Shown in pieces: positions 1-5,565 of a stretch of 7,747 bases of DNA. The position numbers and the translations under genes were made by a program. Where the stretch lies: NCBI GenBank assembly GCA_002413185.1, contig DHWM01000117.1:4777-12523 (forward strand). The letters are read 5' to 3'. Numbering within the stretch: the stretch's first letter is position 1; each line of letters begins with the position of its first letter. The DNA is from Actinobacteria bacterium UBA5182 (GTDB taxonomy: Bacteria > Actinomycetota > UBA4738). Below the pieces are notes generated by a model, which saw only the letters and a list, made by a program, of their open reading frames with translations, ran no database searches and was not told where the DNA came from.

Positions 1-635
1 TTGGGGAGCACCGCGTCGAGGTCGTGCGAGACCTCCGCGCCCCACCCCGGCGCCTCCGGCGGGATCAGCGTGGGCGGCCCCACCAGCGTCACCTCCCCGC
101 CCATCTTCGACATGGCGAAGGTGAGCGAGCGGGCCACCCGAGAATGCCGGACGTCGCCGACGATGGCGATGCGAAGCCCCCCGAACGAGGGAAAGTGCTC
201 CCGCATGGTGAACAGGTCGAGAAGGGCCTGGGTGGGATGCTCGTGGGTCCCGTCGCCCGCGTTCAGGACGCTCGCCCCGACCCATCGAGACAGCGTCTGG
301 GGGGCTCCGGAGGACGAATGCCTGATGACGATGGCGTCGGCGCCCATCGCTTCCAGCGTGAGCGCCGTGTCCTTCAGGCTCTCCCCCTTCGACACGCTCG
401 ATCCGCTGGTCGAGAAGTTGATGACGTCGGCCGACAGCCGCTTCGCCGCCAGCTCGAAGGAGATCCGGGTCCGGGTGGAGTTTTCGTAGAAGAGATTGAC
501 CACGGTGCGGCCGCGCAGGGCCGGCACCTTCTTGATGACGCGGGTCCCCACCTCGCGGAAGCTCTCCGCGGTGTCGAGGATCCGCTCCACGTCCTCCCGC
601 GTGAGCTGGTTGATCGACAGCAGGTGCTTGATCAC
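1..635 (-). CDS. pyrB: Aspartate carbamoyltransferase catalytic subunit, 5' part (C-terminus cut by window edge)
   Basis: PyrB condenses carbamoyl phosphate with L-aspartate to N-carbamoyl-aspartate, the committed step of pyrimidine synthesis in the cytoplasm. I translated the minus strand from the GTG at 635; about 211 residues are visible and the frame stays open to base 1. The carbamoyl-phosphate loop STRTR is at residues 53-57. The lysine of the catalytic 80s loop is K83 (SVSKGES). A second phosphate-site patch is R105-H106, and GDGTHEHPTQALLD at 127-140 is the family signature. About 100 residues of the aspartate-binding domain lie outside the window. The start is fixed by the GTGA overlap with the pyrR stop (bases 632-635), which implies translational coupling and one operon with pyrR. 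Identification is secure from the motifs; regulation through the upstream PyrR leader is inferred. Confidence 0.96.
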   Translation of the reverse strand, partial: MIKHLLSINQLTREDVERILDTAESFREVGTRVIKKVPALRGRTVVNLFYENSTRTRISFELAAKRLSADVINFSTSGSSVSKGESLKDTALTLEAMGADAIVIRHSSSGAPQTLSRWVGASVLNAGDGTHEHPTQALLDLFTMREHFPSFGGLRIAIVGDVRHSRVARSLTFAMSKMGGEVTLVGPPTLIPPEAPGWGAEVSHDLDAVLP

Positions 636-1231
636 GCAGGCCCCCTCTCCGACAACGCCGCGCCCACGGCGCCGTTGCCTTCCGGCGTGTTCTCCCCGAC
701 GACGACGGCATCCTCGCCGTCGGTCTCGACGAGCCGAACCCTGACCTCTTCGTCCCGGCGGGTCGGCACGTTCTTGCCGACGTAGTCGGCCCTGATGGGA
801 AGCTCCCGGTGGCCCCGGTCCACCAGGACCGCGAGCTGGATGGCCCGGGGCCGCCCGAAGTCGATCAGCGCGTCCATGGCCGCGCGGATGGTGCGGCCGG
901 TGAACAGGACGTCGTCCACCACCACGACGGTGGTCCCCGTGATGTCGAACCCGATCCGCGTCTCGTGCACCTCGGGGGCCTCCGCCCGCATCCCGATGTC
1001 GTCGCGGTAGAAGGTGATGTCGAGGGCGCCCACCGGCACCTCGACCGATTCGATCCGAGCGATCTCCGAGGCGAGACGGCGGGCCAGGTCGTCGCCACGC
1101 GCGGCGATGCCGACCAGCACGAGCCTCCCGGCGCCCTTGTTCCGTTCCAGGATCTCGTGGGCGATGCGGGTGACGGCTCGCTTGATCTCACCGACGTCGA
1201 GCAGGCGGCCTCGCTCGAGGAAGGGGCTCAC
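632..1231 (-). CDS. pyrR: Bifunctional pyr operon regulator / uracil phosphoribosyltransferase PyrR
   Basis: PyrR binds pyr mRNA leaders when charged with UMP or UTP, and most homologues also make UMP from uracil and PRPP. The product has 199 residues with a type I phosphoribosyltransferase fold. The PRPP-binding motif VVVVDDVLFTGRT spans residues 102-114. The segment ARGDDLARRLA (44-54) and the conserved DITFYRDD stretch (71-78) are typical of PyrR. The family is usually near 175-195 residues; here roughly 20 extra residues, rich in Gly, Ala and Glu, follow the conserved VGKNVPTRRDEEVRV core. The GTG at 1231 is the furthest upstream start in this frame. It has only a poor ribosome-binding site and overlaps the stop of a 20-codon leader ORF. 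A PyrR-binding hairpin lies about 75 nt upstream, so autoregulation is likely. It is followed by pyrB with a 4-bp overlap. Confidence 0.96.
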   Translation of the reverse strand: MSPFLERGRLLDVGEIKRAVTRIAHEILERNKGAGRLVLVGIAARGDDLARRLASEIARIESVEVPVGALDITFYRDDIGMRAEAPEVHETRIGFDITGTTVVVVDDVLFTGRTIRAAMDALIDFGRPRAIQLAVLVDRGHRELPIRADYVGKNVPTRRDEEVRVRLVETDGEDAVVVGENTPEGNGAVGAALSERGPA

Positions 1232-1290
1232 GGCCGGGTCGTCCCGAAAGGCACAACGCCCCGCGCGCCGCGCGGAGCGTCCAAATGCAT
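1228..1290 (-). CDS. Candidate 20-codon leader peptide upstream of pyrR
   Basis: An ATG at 1290 opens a 20-codon frame, MHLDAPRGARGVVPFGTTRP, that ends in a TGA at 1230-1228. That TGA overlaps the pyrR start as GTGA, the same coupling seen between pyrR and pyrB. A possible Shine-Dalgarno, AAGGGAG (1309-1303), lies 12 nt upstream. This is rather far, and its AAGGG forms the 3' arm of the lower stem of the PyrR-binding hairpin. The ORF runs through a strong GC hairpin (1256-1280) that a translating ribosome would open. I infer a regulatory leader peptide. No homologue is known to me, and a chance ORF of this length cannot be excluded. Confidence 0.45.
   Translation of the reverse strand: MHLDAPRGARGVVPFGTTRP
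1256..1280 (-). promoter_or_regulatory. Strong GC hairpin in pyrR leader (attenuator or RBS-masking stem)
   Basis: ACGCUCCGCGC (1280-1270) pairs with GCGCGGGGCGU (1266-1256) around a GGC loop, giving an 11-bp stem with a single G-U pair. The sequence after it, UGUGCCUUUCGGG, has only three consecutive U, so a classical intrinsic terminator is doubtful. It lies 24 nt before the pyrR GTG and inside the leader ORF. It could cause attenuation, RNA pausing, or block pyrR translation unless opened by a ribosome on the leader ORF. The structure is seen in the sequence; the function is inferred. Confidence 0.55.
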
Positions 1291-1304
1291 CAAGCTTCTC
1301 GACT

Positions 1305-1338
1305 CCCTTCCCGGCCTCACGGGACCGGCGTTAAAGGG
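1305..1338 (-). promoter_or_regulatory. PyrR-binding loop in the pyrR leader RNA
   Basis: The transcript strand folds into a 6-bp upper stem, CCGGUC (1328-1323) with GGCCGG (1316-1311), capped by the hexaloop CCGUGA (1322-1317). This fits the known PyrR-binding consensus ARUCCNGNGAGGYU and its CNGNGA loop, with only the outer closing pair changed from A-U to G-C. Below it an asymmetric internal loop (UAACG opposite a single G) separates a 5-bp lower stem, CCCUU (1338-1334) with AAGGG (1309-1305). That is the usual architecture of these sites. Its position in the leader of the pyrR gene itself supports the call. The 3' arm would hide the AAGGG in front of the leader ORF, which suggests translational repression like that reported for Mycobacterium smegmatis pyr. 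Confidence 0.88.
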
Positions 1339-1358
1339 GAAGTTCTCTCTCCTCATAG

Positions 1359-1387
1359 AGGATAACCGTTCGGGATGGGAGGTTCAA
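1359..1387 (-). promoter_or_regulatory. Sigma70-type promoter for pyrR-pyrB
   Basis: On the minus strand TTGAAC (1387-1382) is followed by a 17-bp spacer and TATCCT (1364-1359). Each box has four of six consensus bases, with ideal spacing, and the patch is A/T-richer than its surroundings. Transcription would start near 1352, giving a leader of about 120 nt that contains the PyrR-binding loop. The -35 box abuts the ATG (1388) of the divergent pseudogene remnant. Confidence 0.72.
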
Positions 1388-1896
1388 ATGCCGCGCCCCG
1401 CGGCCCTGGTCGAGGCCGCTCCCCGCCTGAGCGCGATGACCCACCACGATGAGCGATGTCGAACCGCCGTGCTGGCCATCACGATGGCGGCGGCGGCTCT
1501 GGTCCGCGGCGAACCGCCGGACTCGGCGCTGACCGCAGCCGTGGAGACGGCGCTGCCGCGAGAGGGCGGCGAGGAGCTCGAGTTCCTGGTGGGGGCGGTG
1601 GGTCGAGCCCGGCGGATCGACGGGCCCCGACCGGACGTTCTGTCTGTTCGCGGCCGCGGCCGGCCTCCAGGCACTCACCAGAGCAGGCGACGCGATGGCC
1701 GCCTTGATGGCGACGGCAGACCTCGGCGGCGATGTCGGCGCGAACACCGCGGTTGCCGGGAGTCTCCTCGGTGCCGCGGGAGGGGCACGCGGCCTTCCCC
1801 CAGCCGTTCGCCTCGCCGGGCTTCGCCGACGATGGAACGCTCAGGCGGGACGCCCTGGCTCTGGTGCCACTGGCACGGCTCCACGAGGGGGGATGA
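1388..1896 (+). pseudogene. Degraded ADP-ribosylglycohydrolase-like gene (C-terminal half, two frameshifts)
   Basis: Three plus-strand frames join into one recognisable protein. Segment 1 (1388 to about 1623) reads from MPRPAALVEAAP through the motif MTHHDERC to RRIDGP. Segment 2 (about 1623 to 1821, next frame) has FAAAAGLQALTRAGDAM, then LGGDVGANTAVAGSLLGA. Segment 3 (1822-1896, third frame) reads FADDGTLRRDALALVPLARLHEGG and stops at TGA. The THxD block and the GGDxDTxAAIAGALLGA-like block, in this order and about 95 residues apart, are typical of the DraG/ADP-ribosylglycohydrolase (ADP-ribose removal) family. The N-terminal half, which carries the GDAxG-type motif of a roughly 300-residue enzyme, is absent. 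In the metal site GGDxDT the second Asp and the Thr are replaced (GGDVGA). Each shift fits one extra base, near GGGCCCC (1622-1628) and near 1812-1826. I infer a decayed gene; assembly errors could explain the shifts but not the missing half. Confidence 0.62.
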
Positions 1897-1954
1897 CGGG
1901 GCCGGGACCGCGCTGGGAGCCCAGGGACCCGCCGCATTCGCCGTCGGAAGGGCC

Positions 1955-1960
1955 TACACT
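1955..1960 (+). promoter_or_regulatory. Possible -10 box for tatA
   Basis: TACACT lies 30 bp before the tatA GTG and would give a start near 1967 with a short leader that keeps the ribosome-binding site. No convincing -35 hexamer is visible 16-18 bp upstream, so support is only the -10 match and the position. Confidence 0.35.
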
Positions 1961-1990
1961 CCTGTTCGAACCTTCAGAAAGGATCTGACC

Positions 1991-2179
1991 GTGACCCTTG
2001 GCGTGGCGGAGCTCCTGGTGATCCTCGGCATCGTCCTTCTCCTGTTCGGCGCCCGGCGGCTCCCTGAGCTGGCCCGCTCGATCGGCAAGTCCACCCGGGA
2101 GTTCAAGAAGGGCATGCGCGACGACGACGATCCCGACGGCGACGAGGTCGTCGTGAAGCGGGACAAGCGGGACGCCTAG
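1991..2179 (+). CDS. tatA: Sec-independent protein translocase TatA/E-family protein
   Basis: TatA subunits multimerise in the cytoplasmic membrane to let folded twin-arginine proteins pass. The product has 62 residues. It has a short N-terminal extracytoplasmic end, one membrane helix (about 5-20: VAELLVILGIVLLLFG), the hallmark FGxxxLPE hinge (19-26), and an amphipathic helix (ELARSIGKSTREFKKG, 26-41). A charged tail follows, first acidic (DDDDPDGDE) and then basic (KRDKRD). Length is normal for the short end of the family. The frame is open far upstream, but the GTG at 1991 is chosen because AGAAAGGA lies 7 nt before it and the family N-terminus starts there. No tatB or tatC is adjacent; stand-alone tatA genes are common in actinobacteria. 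It converges on nusB. Confidence 0.9.
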   Translation: MTLGVAELLVILGIVLLLFGARRLPELARSIGKSTREFKKGMRDDDDPDGDEVVVKRDKRDA

Positions 2180-2182
2180 GAA

Positions 2183-2205
2183 TCGCTCTCGGTCCTTCGA
2201 AGCGA
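2183..2205. terminator. Possible bidirectional terminator between convergent tatA and nusB
   Basis: In the 32-bp gap, TCGCT (2183-2187) can pair with AGCGA (2201-2205). An inner TCG/CGA pair (2189-2191 with 2198-2200) surrounds a 6-nt loop, and one base is bulged. No U-tract follows on either strand. Its location between convergent stop codons is the main support, so it is weak. Confidence 0.3.
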
Positions 2206-2211
2206 GTTCGC

Positions 2212-2679
2212 TCACCCACTCCCGCTGGGGGAGCCCGCCATGTCGCGGGCGACCTTTCCGAGCACCCCGTTGATGAACCGCCCCGAATCGTCCGAGGAGA
2301 GCTCGTTGGCGGCCTCCACGGCCTCGTTGATGGCGACGGCCGGCGGGAGACCGGCTCGGAGCTCCTGACAGGCGACTCTGAGGATCGTTCGATCGAGGGT
2401 GGCCATCCGATGGACCGGCCACTCCTCGGAGTTGGCTTCGAGCGTCCTGTCGATGTCGGCGGTCCCGCCCTCCACGGCCCGGACCAGCTCCGTGGTGTAG
2501 GTGGGGATGGAACGGCCGGCGTTCGTCCACTCGTCGAGCACCTCCCGGGGGGCCCGGGTCATGACATCGGCCTGGTACAGGATCTCGATGGCCAGACGGC
2601 GAGCGTGACGGCGACGGCGATGCCCGGTTGAGGCGCCCGAACCCCGCCGGGCGGGGGCGAGATCCGGCTCCGGGGCCAT
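2212..2679 (-). CDS. nusB: Transcription antitermination factor NusB
   Basis: NusB binds boxA RNA together with NusE (S10) to promote antitermination on rRNA operons. The product has 155 residues and is all-helical by family. After an Arg-rich N-terminal extension of about 22 residues come the conserved RRHARRLAIEILYQAD helix (23-38), then W87 to R101 (WPVHRMATLDRTILR) and EL at 106-107. The C-terminal signature AINEAVEAANELSSDDSG is at 116-133 and FINGVLG at 135-141. The family norm is about 130-150, so only the basic N-terminus is extra; it may add RNA contacts. The ATG at 2679 has GGAGG 4 nt upstream, overlapping the end of the efp gene region, and only 12 bp separate the two genes. This supports co-transcription with efp. 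Confidence 0.95.
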   Translation of the reverse strand: MAPEPDLAPARRGSGASTGHRRRRHARRLAIEILYQADVMTRAPREVLDEWTNAGRSIPTYTTELVRAVEGGTADIDRTLEANSEEWPVHRMATLDRTILRVACQELRAGLPPAVAINEAVEAANELSSDDSGRFINGVLGKVARDMAGSPSGSG

Positions 2680-2691
2680 CGCGCCTCCGTG

Positions 2692-3255
2692 CTACTTCTC
2701 GCGGGTCAGGTAGTCGCCGGAGCGCGTATCGACCTTGATCAGGTCGCCTTCCTCCACGAACAGGGGCACGTGGACGACAAGCCCGGTCTCGGTGGCCGCC
2801 GGCTTCAGCGCACCGCTGACCCGGTCGCCGCGGACCCCCGGATCGGTCTTCGTGATGCGCAACACCACCGAGGCGGCTAGCTCCGCGCCGATGGCGTTCC
2901 CCTCGTACATCGGGACGATCGCCGTGGCTCCCTCGGTGAGGTAGTTCGCCATGTGGCCCACCACGTCGGCGCTCACACTGTGCTGGTCGAACGACTCCGT
3001 GTCCATGAACACGAAGTCGGCTCCGTCCCTGTACAGGTACTGCATCTCGCGCCGTTCGACGATGGCCAGGCCCACGTTCACGCCCGCGTTGAAGGTTCGC
3101 TCGATCACCGCGCCGGTCTTCACGTTTCGAAGCTTGGTCCGAACGAAAGCTCCGCCCTTGCCCGGCTTGACGTGCTGGAACTCGACGATCTGAAACAGCG
3201 TGCCGTCCAGGTCCAGCGTCATCCCTCGCTTGAGGTCGTTCGTGCTGACGCTCAT
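2692..3255 (-). CDS. efp: Elongation factor P
   Basis: EF-P binds stalled ribosomes between the P and E sites and speeds peptide bonds at consecutive prolines. The product has 187 residues, the standard size. It has an N-terminal KOW-like domain (about 1-62) with the loop VKPGKGGAFVRTKLRN, and two OB-fold domains after it. The conserved C-terminal domain reads GLVVHVPLFVEEGDLIKVDTRSGDYLTRE. K33 sits at the loop tip where E. coli EF-P carries modified Lys34. No modification enzyme (EpmA/EpmB or rhamnosyl transferase) is nearby, and the residue is Lys, not Arg. The ATG at 3255 was chosen over an upstream start at 3300 because it matches the family N-terminus (STNDLKRGM) and forms an ATGA overlap with the pepQ stop. 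Confidence 0.97.
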   Translation of the reverse strand: MSVSTNDLKRGMTLDLDGTLFQIVEFQHVKPGKGGAFVRTKLRNVKTGAVIERTFNAGVNVGLAIVERREMQYLYRDGADFVFMDTESFDQHSVSADVVGHMANYLTEGATAIVPMYEGNAIGAELAASVVLRITKTDPGVRGDRVSGALKPAATETGLVVHVPLFVEEGDLIKVDTRSGDYLTREK

Positions 3256-4322
3256 CGCAGCACCATGAGCTCCTTCGAGCTCGACGGGATCACCCGGCAC
3301 CCTCCGGGGGTGACCTCCACCATGTCCTCGATCCGCACTCCGCCCACGCCGTCCAGGTAGATCCCGGGCTCCACGGTCACCACGGCGCCTCGGGGCAAGA
3401 CCTGATCGCTGCCGGCCCGCAGCCAGGGGGGTTCGTGGATCTCCAGGCCCACGCCGTGCCCGAGCGAGTGCTTGTACTGCTCACCGTACCCTGCGTCGCT
3501 GATGAGCTGGCGCGTGGCGAGATCGACCGACTCCCCGGTAACCCCGGCTCGCACCGCGTCCACCCCCGCCTGCTGCGCCTTCTGCACGACGGCGTAGACC
3601 TCCTGGAGCTGCCCGGGGACCTCTCCGAACGCGACCGTGCGGGTCATGTCCGAGTGATAGCCGCCGACCACGCACCCAAAGTCCATCTTCACCACGTCGC
3701 CCCGGGACAGGGGGCGGTCGGTGGGATGATGATGCGGCTCGGCCGCGCTCTCTCCGAACGCCATGATCGTGTCGAACGCCAACCCGTCAGCCGCTTCCCG
3801 CCTGAGGAGCGTGTCCAGCTCGAACGCCATCCCCCGTTCGGTCACGCCTTCTGCCAGCTTGTCCAGGATCGCCTCGAACGCGTGGTCGGCGATGGACTGG
3901 GCGACGTTTAGGAGCCCGATCTCGCCCGCGTCCTTGGCCCACCGGAGGCGCTCGACTTCGTCGTCGACGGGGACGAGATCGATCCCCGTCGCAGACAGCT
4001 CGGAGTGCAGCCGGTAGGACACGCCGGATGTCTCGAACGCCACCCGACGCACCCCGAGATCCCGGCACGCCTCGGCGAAGGCATTGACGAAGTCACCGGA
4101 GTAGGCGCCTCGACGGAGTCCCAGCACCTCGTGCCTCGCCTGTTCGGCATATCTCCCGTCGGTGAGGAACACCCCTTCCTCGGCGGTCAGGACGGCTTGG
4201 CCGTTCGTGCCGGAGAACCCCGTGAGGTAGCGGACGTTGGGAAGGCGGGTCACCAGGAACGCCTCCACGTCGAGCTCGGGCAATCGGGAGGTCAGGCGTT
4301 CTCGGCGAGCGGTGTGCTCCAC
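3252..4322 (-). CDS. pepQ: M24-family Xaa-Pro aminopeptidase / dipeptidase
   Basis: This cytoplasmic dinuclear-metal peptidase cuts Xaa-Pro bonds in peptides. The product has 356 residues, the usual size of the short PepQ/YqhT-type enzymes found next to efp. The N-terminal creatinase-like domain (about 1-130) includes NVRYLTGFSGTNG. The pita-bread catalytic domain follows with all five metal ligands: D214 (MDFG), D225 (YHSDMTRT), H289 (SLGHGVGLEIHE), E318 (VEPG) and E332 (RIED). The PHHHPTDRPL patch (196-205) is the usual substrate-pocket region. The GTG at 4322 is the first start in the frame; it lacks a clear ribosome-binding site, but a -10 box lies 8 bp upstream, suggesting a leaderless mRNA. 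It overlaps efp by 4 bp. Whether it acts on dipeptides or longer peptides cannot be told; the symbol follows common use. Confidence 0.93.
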   Translation of the reverse strand: MEHTARRERLTSRLPELDVEAFLVTRLPNVRYLTGFSGTNGQAVLTAEEGVFLTDGRYAEQARHEVLGLRRGAYSGDFVNAFAEACRDLGVRRVAFETSGVSYRLHSELSATGIDLVPVDDEVERLRWAKDAGEIGLLNVAQSIADHAFEAILDKLAEGVTERGMAFELDTLLRREAADGLAFDTIMAFGESAAEPHHHPTDRPLSRGDVVKMDFGCVVGGYHSDMTRTVAFGEVPGQLQEVYAVVQKAQQAGVDAVRAGVTGESVDLATRQLISDAGYGEQYKHSLGHGVGLEIHEPPWLRAGSDQVLPRGAVVTVEPGIYLDGVGGVRIEDMVEVTPGGCRVIPSSSKELMVLR

Positions 4323-4330
4323 GGGCGCCG

Positions 4331-4336
4331 ATGATA
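4331..4336 (-). promoter_or_regulatory. -10 box for a leaderless pepQ-efp-nusB transcript
   Basis: TATCAT on the minus strand ends 8 nt before the pepQ GTG, which would place the first transcribed base at or next to that GTG. Leaderless starts with this -10 to start-codon spacing are common in actinobacteria. No Shine-Dalgarno precedes the GTG. The -35 position holds only CACCTT or ACCTTC, a weak match. Confidence 0.5.
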
Positions 4337-4373
4337 GCGTCCCGCGGGCAGCCGAAGGTGATGCGGTGAGGAA

Positions 4374-4934
4374 CTAGGAGCCGTCTCCCCCGCCCGGCTG
4401 TTCCAGGGTGAACCCCTGGTCGCCGTACAGGAAGTTCGCCGAGGACCCGCTGATCGAGACCAGCTTGTAGCTGCCCTGGAAGCTCTCTCCGGGCGCCACC
4501 GTGTAGACGGCTCCGTCCACTTCGACCTGGACCTTCTGGGTCCCGCCGACGGTGAAGATATCGTCGAGCACGATAGTGTGCCCGCCGAGCGTGATGCTCG
4601 ATCCGCCGGTCGGACCCGAGGAGGGCGACGGGGCCGGTGAGACCCCGGGGGCCGGGGTCGTCCCCGATGTGTCGGAGGTCGAGGTGGACGTGGTCGAGAT
4701 CAATGGCTGGAAGGGGTCCCGTCCAGAGAACACCAGGAGGGGCGCCGCGGAGGGATGTGGGGTCGGGGCGAGCGACGGACCGCTTCCTGCCGGGGGCGCC
4801 ACGACGTTCGGCCCCGAAGCGACCGGCGCCTTCTTCGAGCTTCCCGAGATGACCAGGAAGAATACTGCCAGCGCAACGACGGCTACCGCACCGAGCACGA
4901 GCAGCGTCCGGCGGTCGCGAGAGGAAGTGGCCAT
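4374..4934 (-). CDS. PilP-like type IV pilus assembly protein (putative)
   Basis: The product has 186 residues. It has a basic N-terminus, one membrane helix (about 10-30: TLLVLGAVAVVALAVFFLVIS), a Pro/Ser/Ala-rich linker, and the short motif FSGRDPFQPL (69-78). A second Ser/Thr/Pro linker (79-113) follows. The C-terminal small beta domain (about 114-178) has the pattern LGGHTIVLDDIF, VDGAVYTVAPGESF, YKLVSISGSSANF. The RDPF motif followed by such a beta domain resembles PilP and the GspC homology region, which dock to a secretin in diderms. Place and order (pilM-N-O-P) support the call. PilP is a lipoprotein in Proteobacteria; here no lipobox Cys is seen, so anchoring is by the helix. The ATG at 4934 has AGGAG 9 nt upstream and lies 4 bp after the pilO stop. 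Assignment is by context and motif, so no symbol is given. Confidence 0.7.
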   Translation of the reverse strand: MATSSRDRRTLLVLGAVAVVALAVFFLVISGSSKKAPVASGPNVVAPPAGSGPSLAPTPHPSAAPLLVFSGRDPFQPLISTTSTSTSDTSGTTPAPGVSPAPSPSSGPTGGSSITLGGHTIVLDDIFTVGGTQKVQVEVDGAVYTVAPGESFQGSYKLVSISGSSANFLYGDQGFTLEQPGGGDGS

Positions 4935-4938
4935 GACC

Positions 4939-5565
4939 CTATGCTCCTGAACTCGTCGAGGTGGTCGAGGTTGACGGCACGATGCTGGTGCCCTGCGTCG
5001 GGCCCGGAACCGAACCCGGACCCGCACTCGTGTCAGTGGTGTAGAAGGTCGTCGCCACGCTGACCTGCAGCGCCGTGACGCCGCCGGTGCCGGAAGCGGC
5101 GCTGACCGTCACGCTCCCGACCCGGGACACCCTGGGCAGGGTCTCCAGGCGGTACAGGAACTGATCGACCGCGAAGTACTGTCCGCTCACCAGGATCTGG
5201 GCCGGGATGATCGAGAGCTTCCCGTCTGGGGCCAGCGTGGGCTGTCCCGGCGAGAGGGTCATGAAGTCCACCCCGGACTGGTCGGCCGCAGAGTTGAGCA
5301 GCCGGATCAGGCCCGGAAGGTCGGCGGTCGGAGGGATCTGTGACCCAAGCTGCGCCAGACGGCGGTTGTCAACCCCGGCATGCTTGGCGTCCGCCTGGAG
5401 CTGTTGGAGCTGCACCGCCAGCGTGGTCTCCTGCTTCTGTGCCTGTACCACCTGCTCCTGCTTCGAGCGGACTGCGGCGGCCTTCGGCAGGATGAGCCCC
5501 GCCACCGTGACGATGACTAGCCCCACGCCCACCAGCGCGGCGACCAGCGGCCCACGGCGGTTCAC
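4939..5565 (-). CDS. pilO: Type IV pilus inner-membrane protein PilO
   Basis: PilO dimerises with PilN and links cytoplasmic PilM and the pilus platform to the outside of the membrane. The product has 208 residues. It has one membrane helix (about 7-26), a coiled-coil rich in Gln (about 32-75), then a ferredoxin-like domain with the family pattern QIPPTADLPGLIRLL, SGVDFMTLSPG, SGQYFAVDQFLYRLETLPR (127-145). The last about 35 residues are a Ser/Thr/Pro/Gly tail, likely disordered and outside the membrane. The frame is open well upstream, but the GTG at 5565 is preferred: it begins the typical short basic N-terminus before the helix, has GGGGG-type purines upstream, and forms GTGA with the pilN stop (5562-5565). 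Confidence 0.87.
   Translation of the reverse strand: MNRRGPLVAALVGVGLVIVTVAGLILPKAAAVRSKQEQVVQAQKQETTLAVQLQQLQADAKHAGVDNRRLAQLGSQIPPTADLPGLIRLLNSAADQSGVDFMTLSPGQPTLAPDGKLSIIPAQILVSGQYFAVDQFLYRLETLPRVSRVGSVTVSAASGTGGVTALQVSVATTFYTTDTSAGPGSVPGPTQGTSIVPSTSTTSTSSGA

Noticed and set aside
1479..1937. Minus-strand open frames of 96-152 codons across the pseudogene
   Set aside because: They are dominated by Arg, Pro, Ala and Ser without motif or ribosome-binding site, while the plus strand carries recognisable family blocks.
809..2179. A 456-codon open frame on the plus strand ending with the tatA sequence
   Set aside because: Its first half is antisense to pyrR and its leader, its middle covers one frame of the pseudogene and then leaves it, and only the last 62 codons look like a family member with a proper ribosome-binding site. 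Long open frames are common in GC-rich DNA.
1841..2530. A 229-codon minus-strand open frame across tatA and the nusB 3' end
   Set aside because: It overlaps tatA antisense and nusB in another frame, with shadow-type composition and no motif.
3256..3300. An efp start 15 codons upstream
   Set aside because: The added residues are not part of the EF-P fold, and the ATG at 3255 forms the ATGA junction with pepQ.
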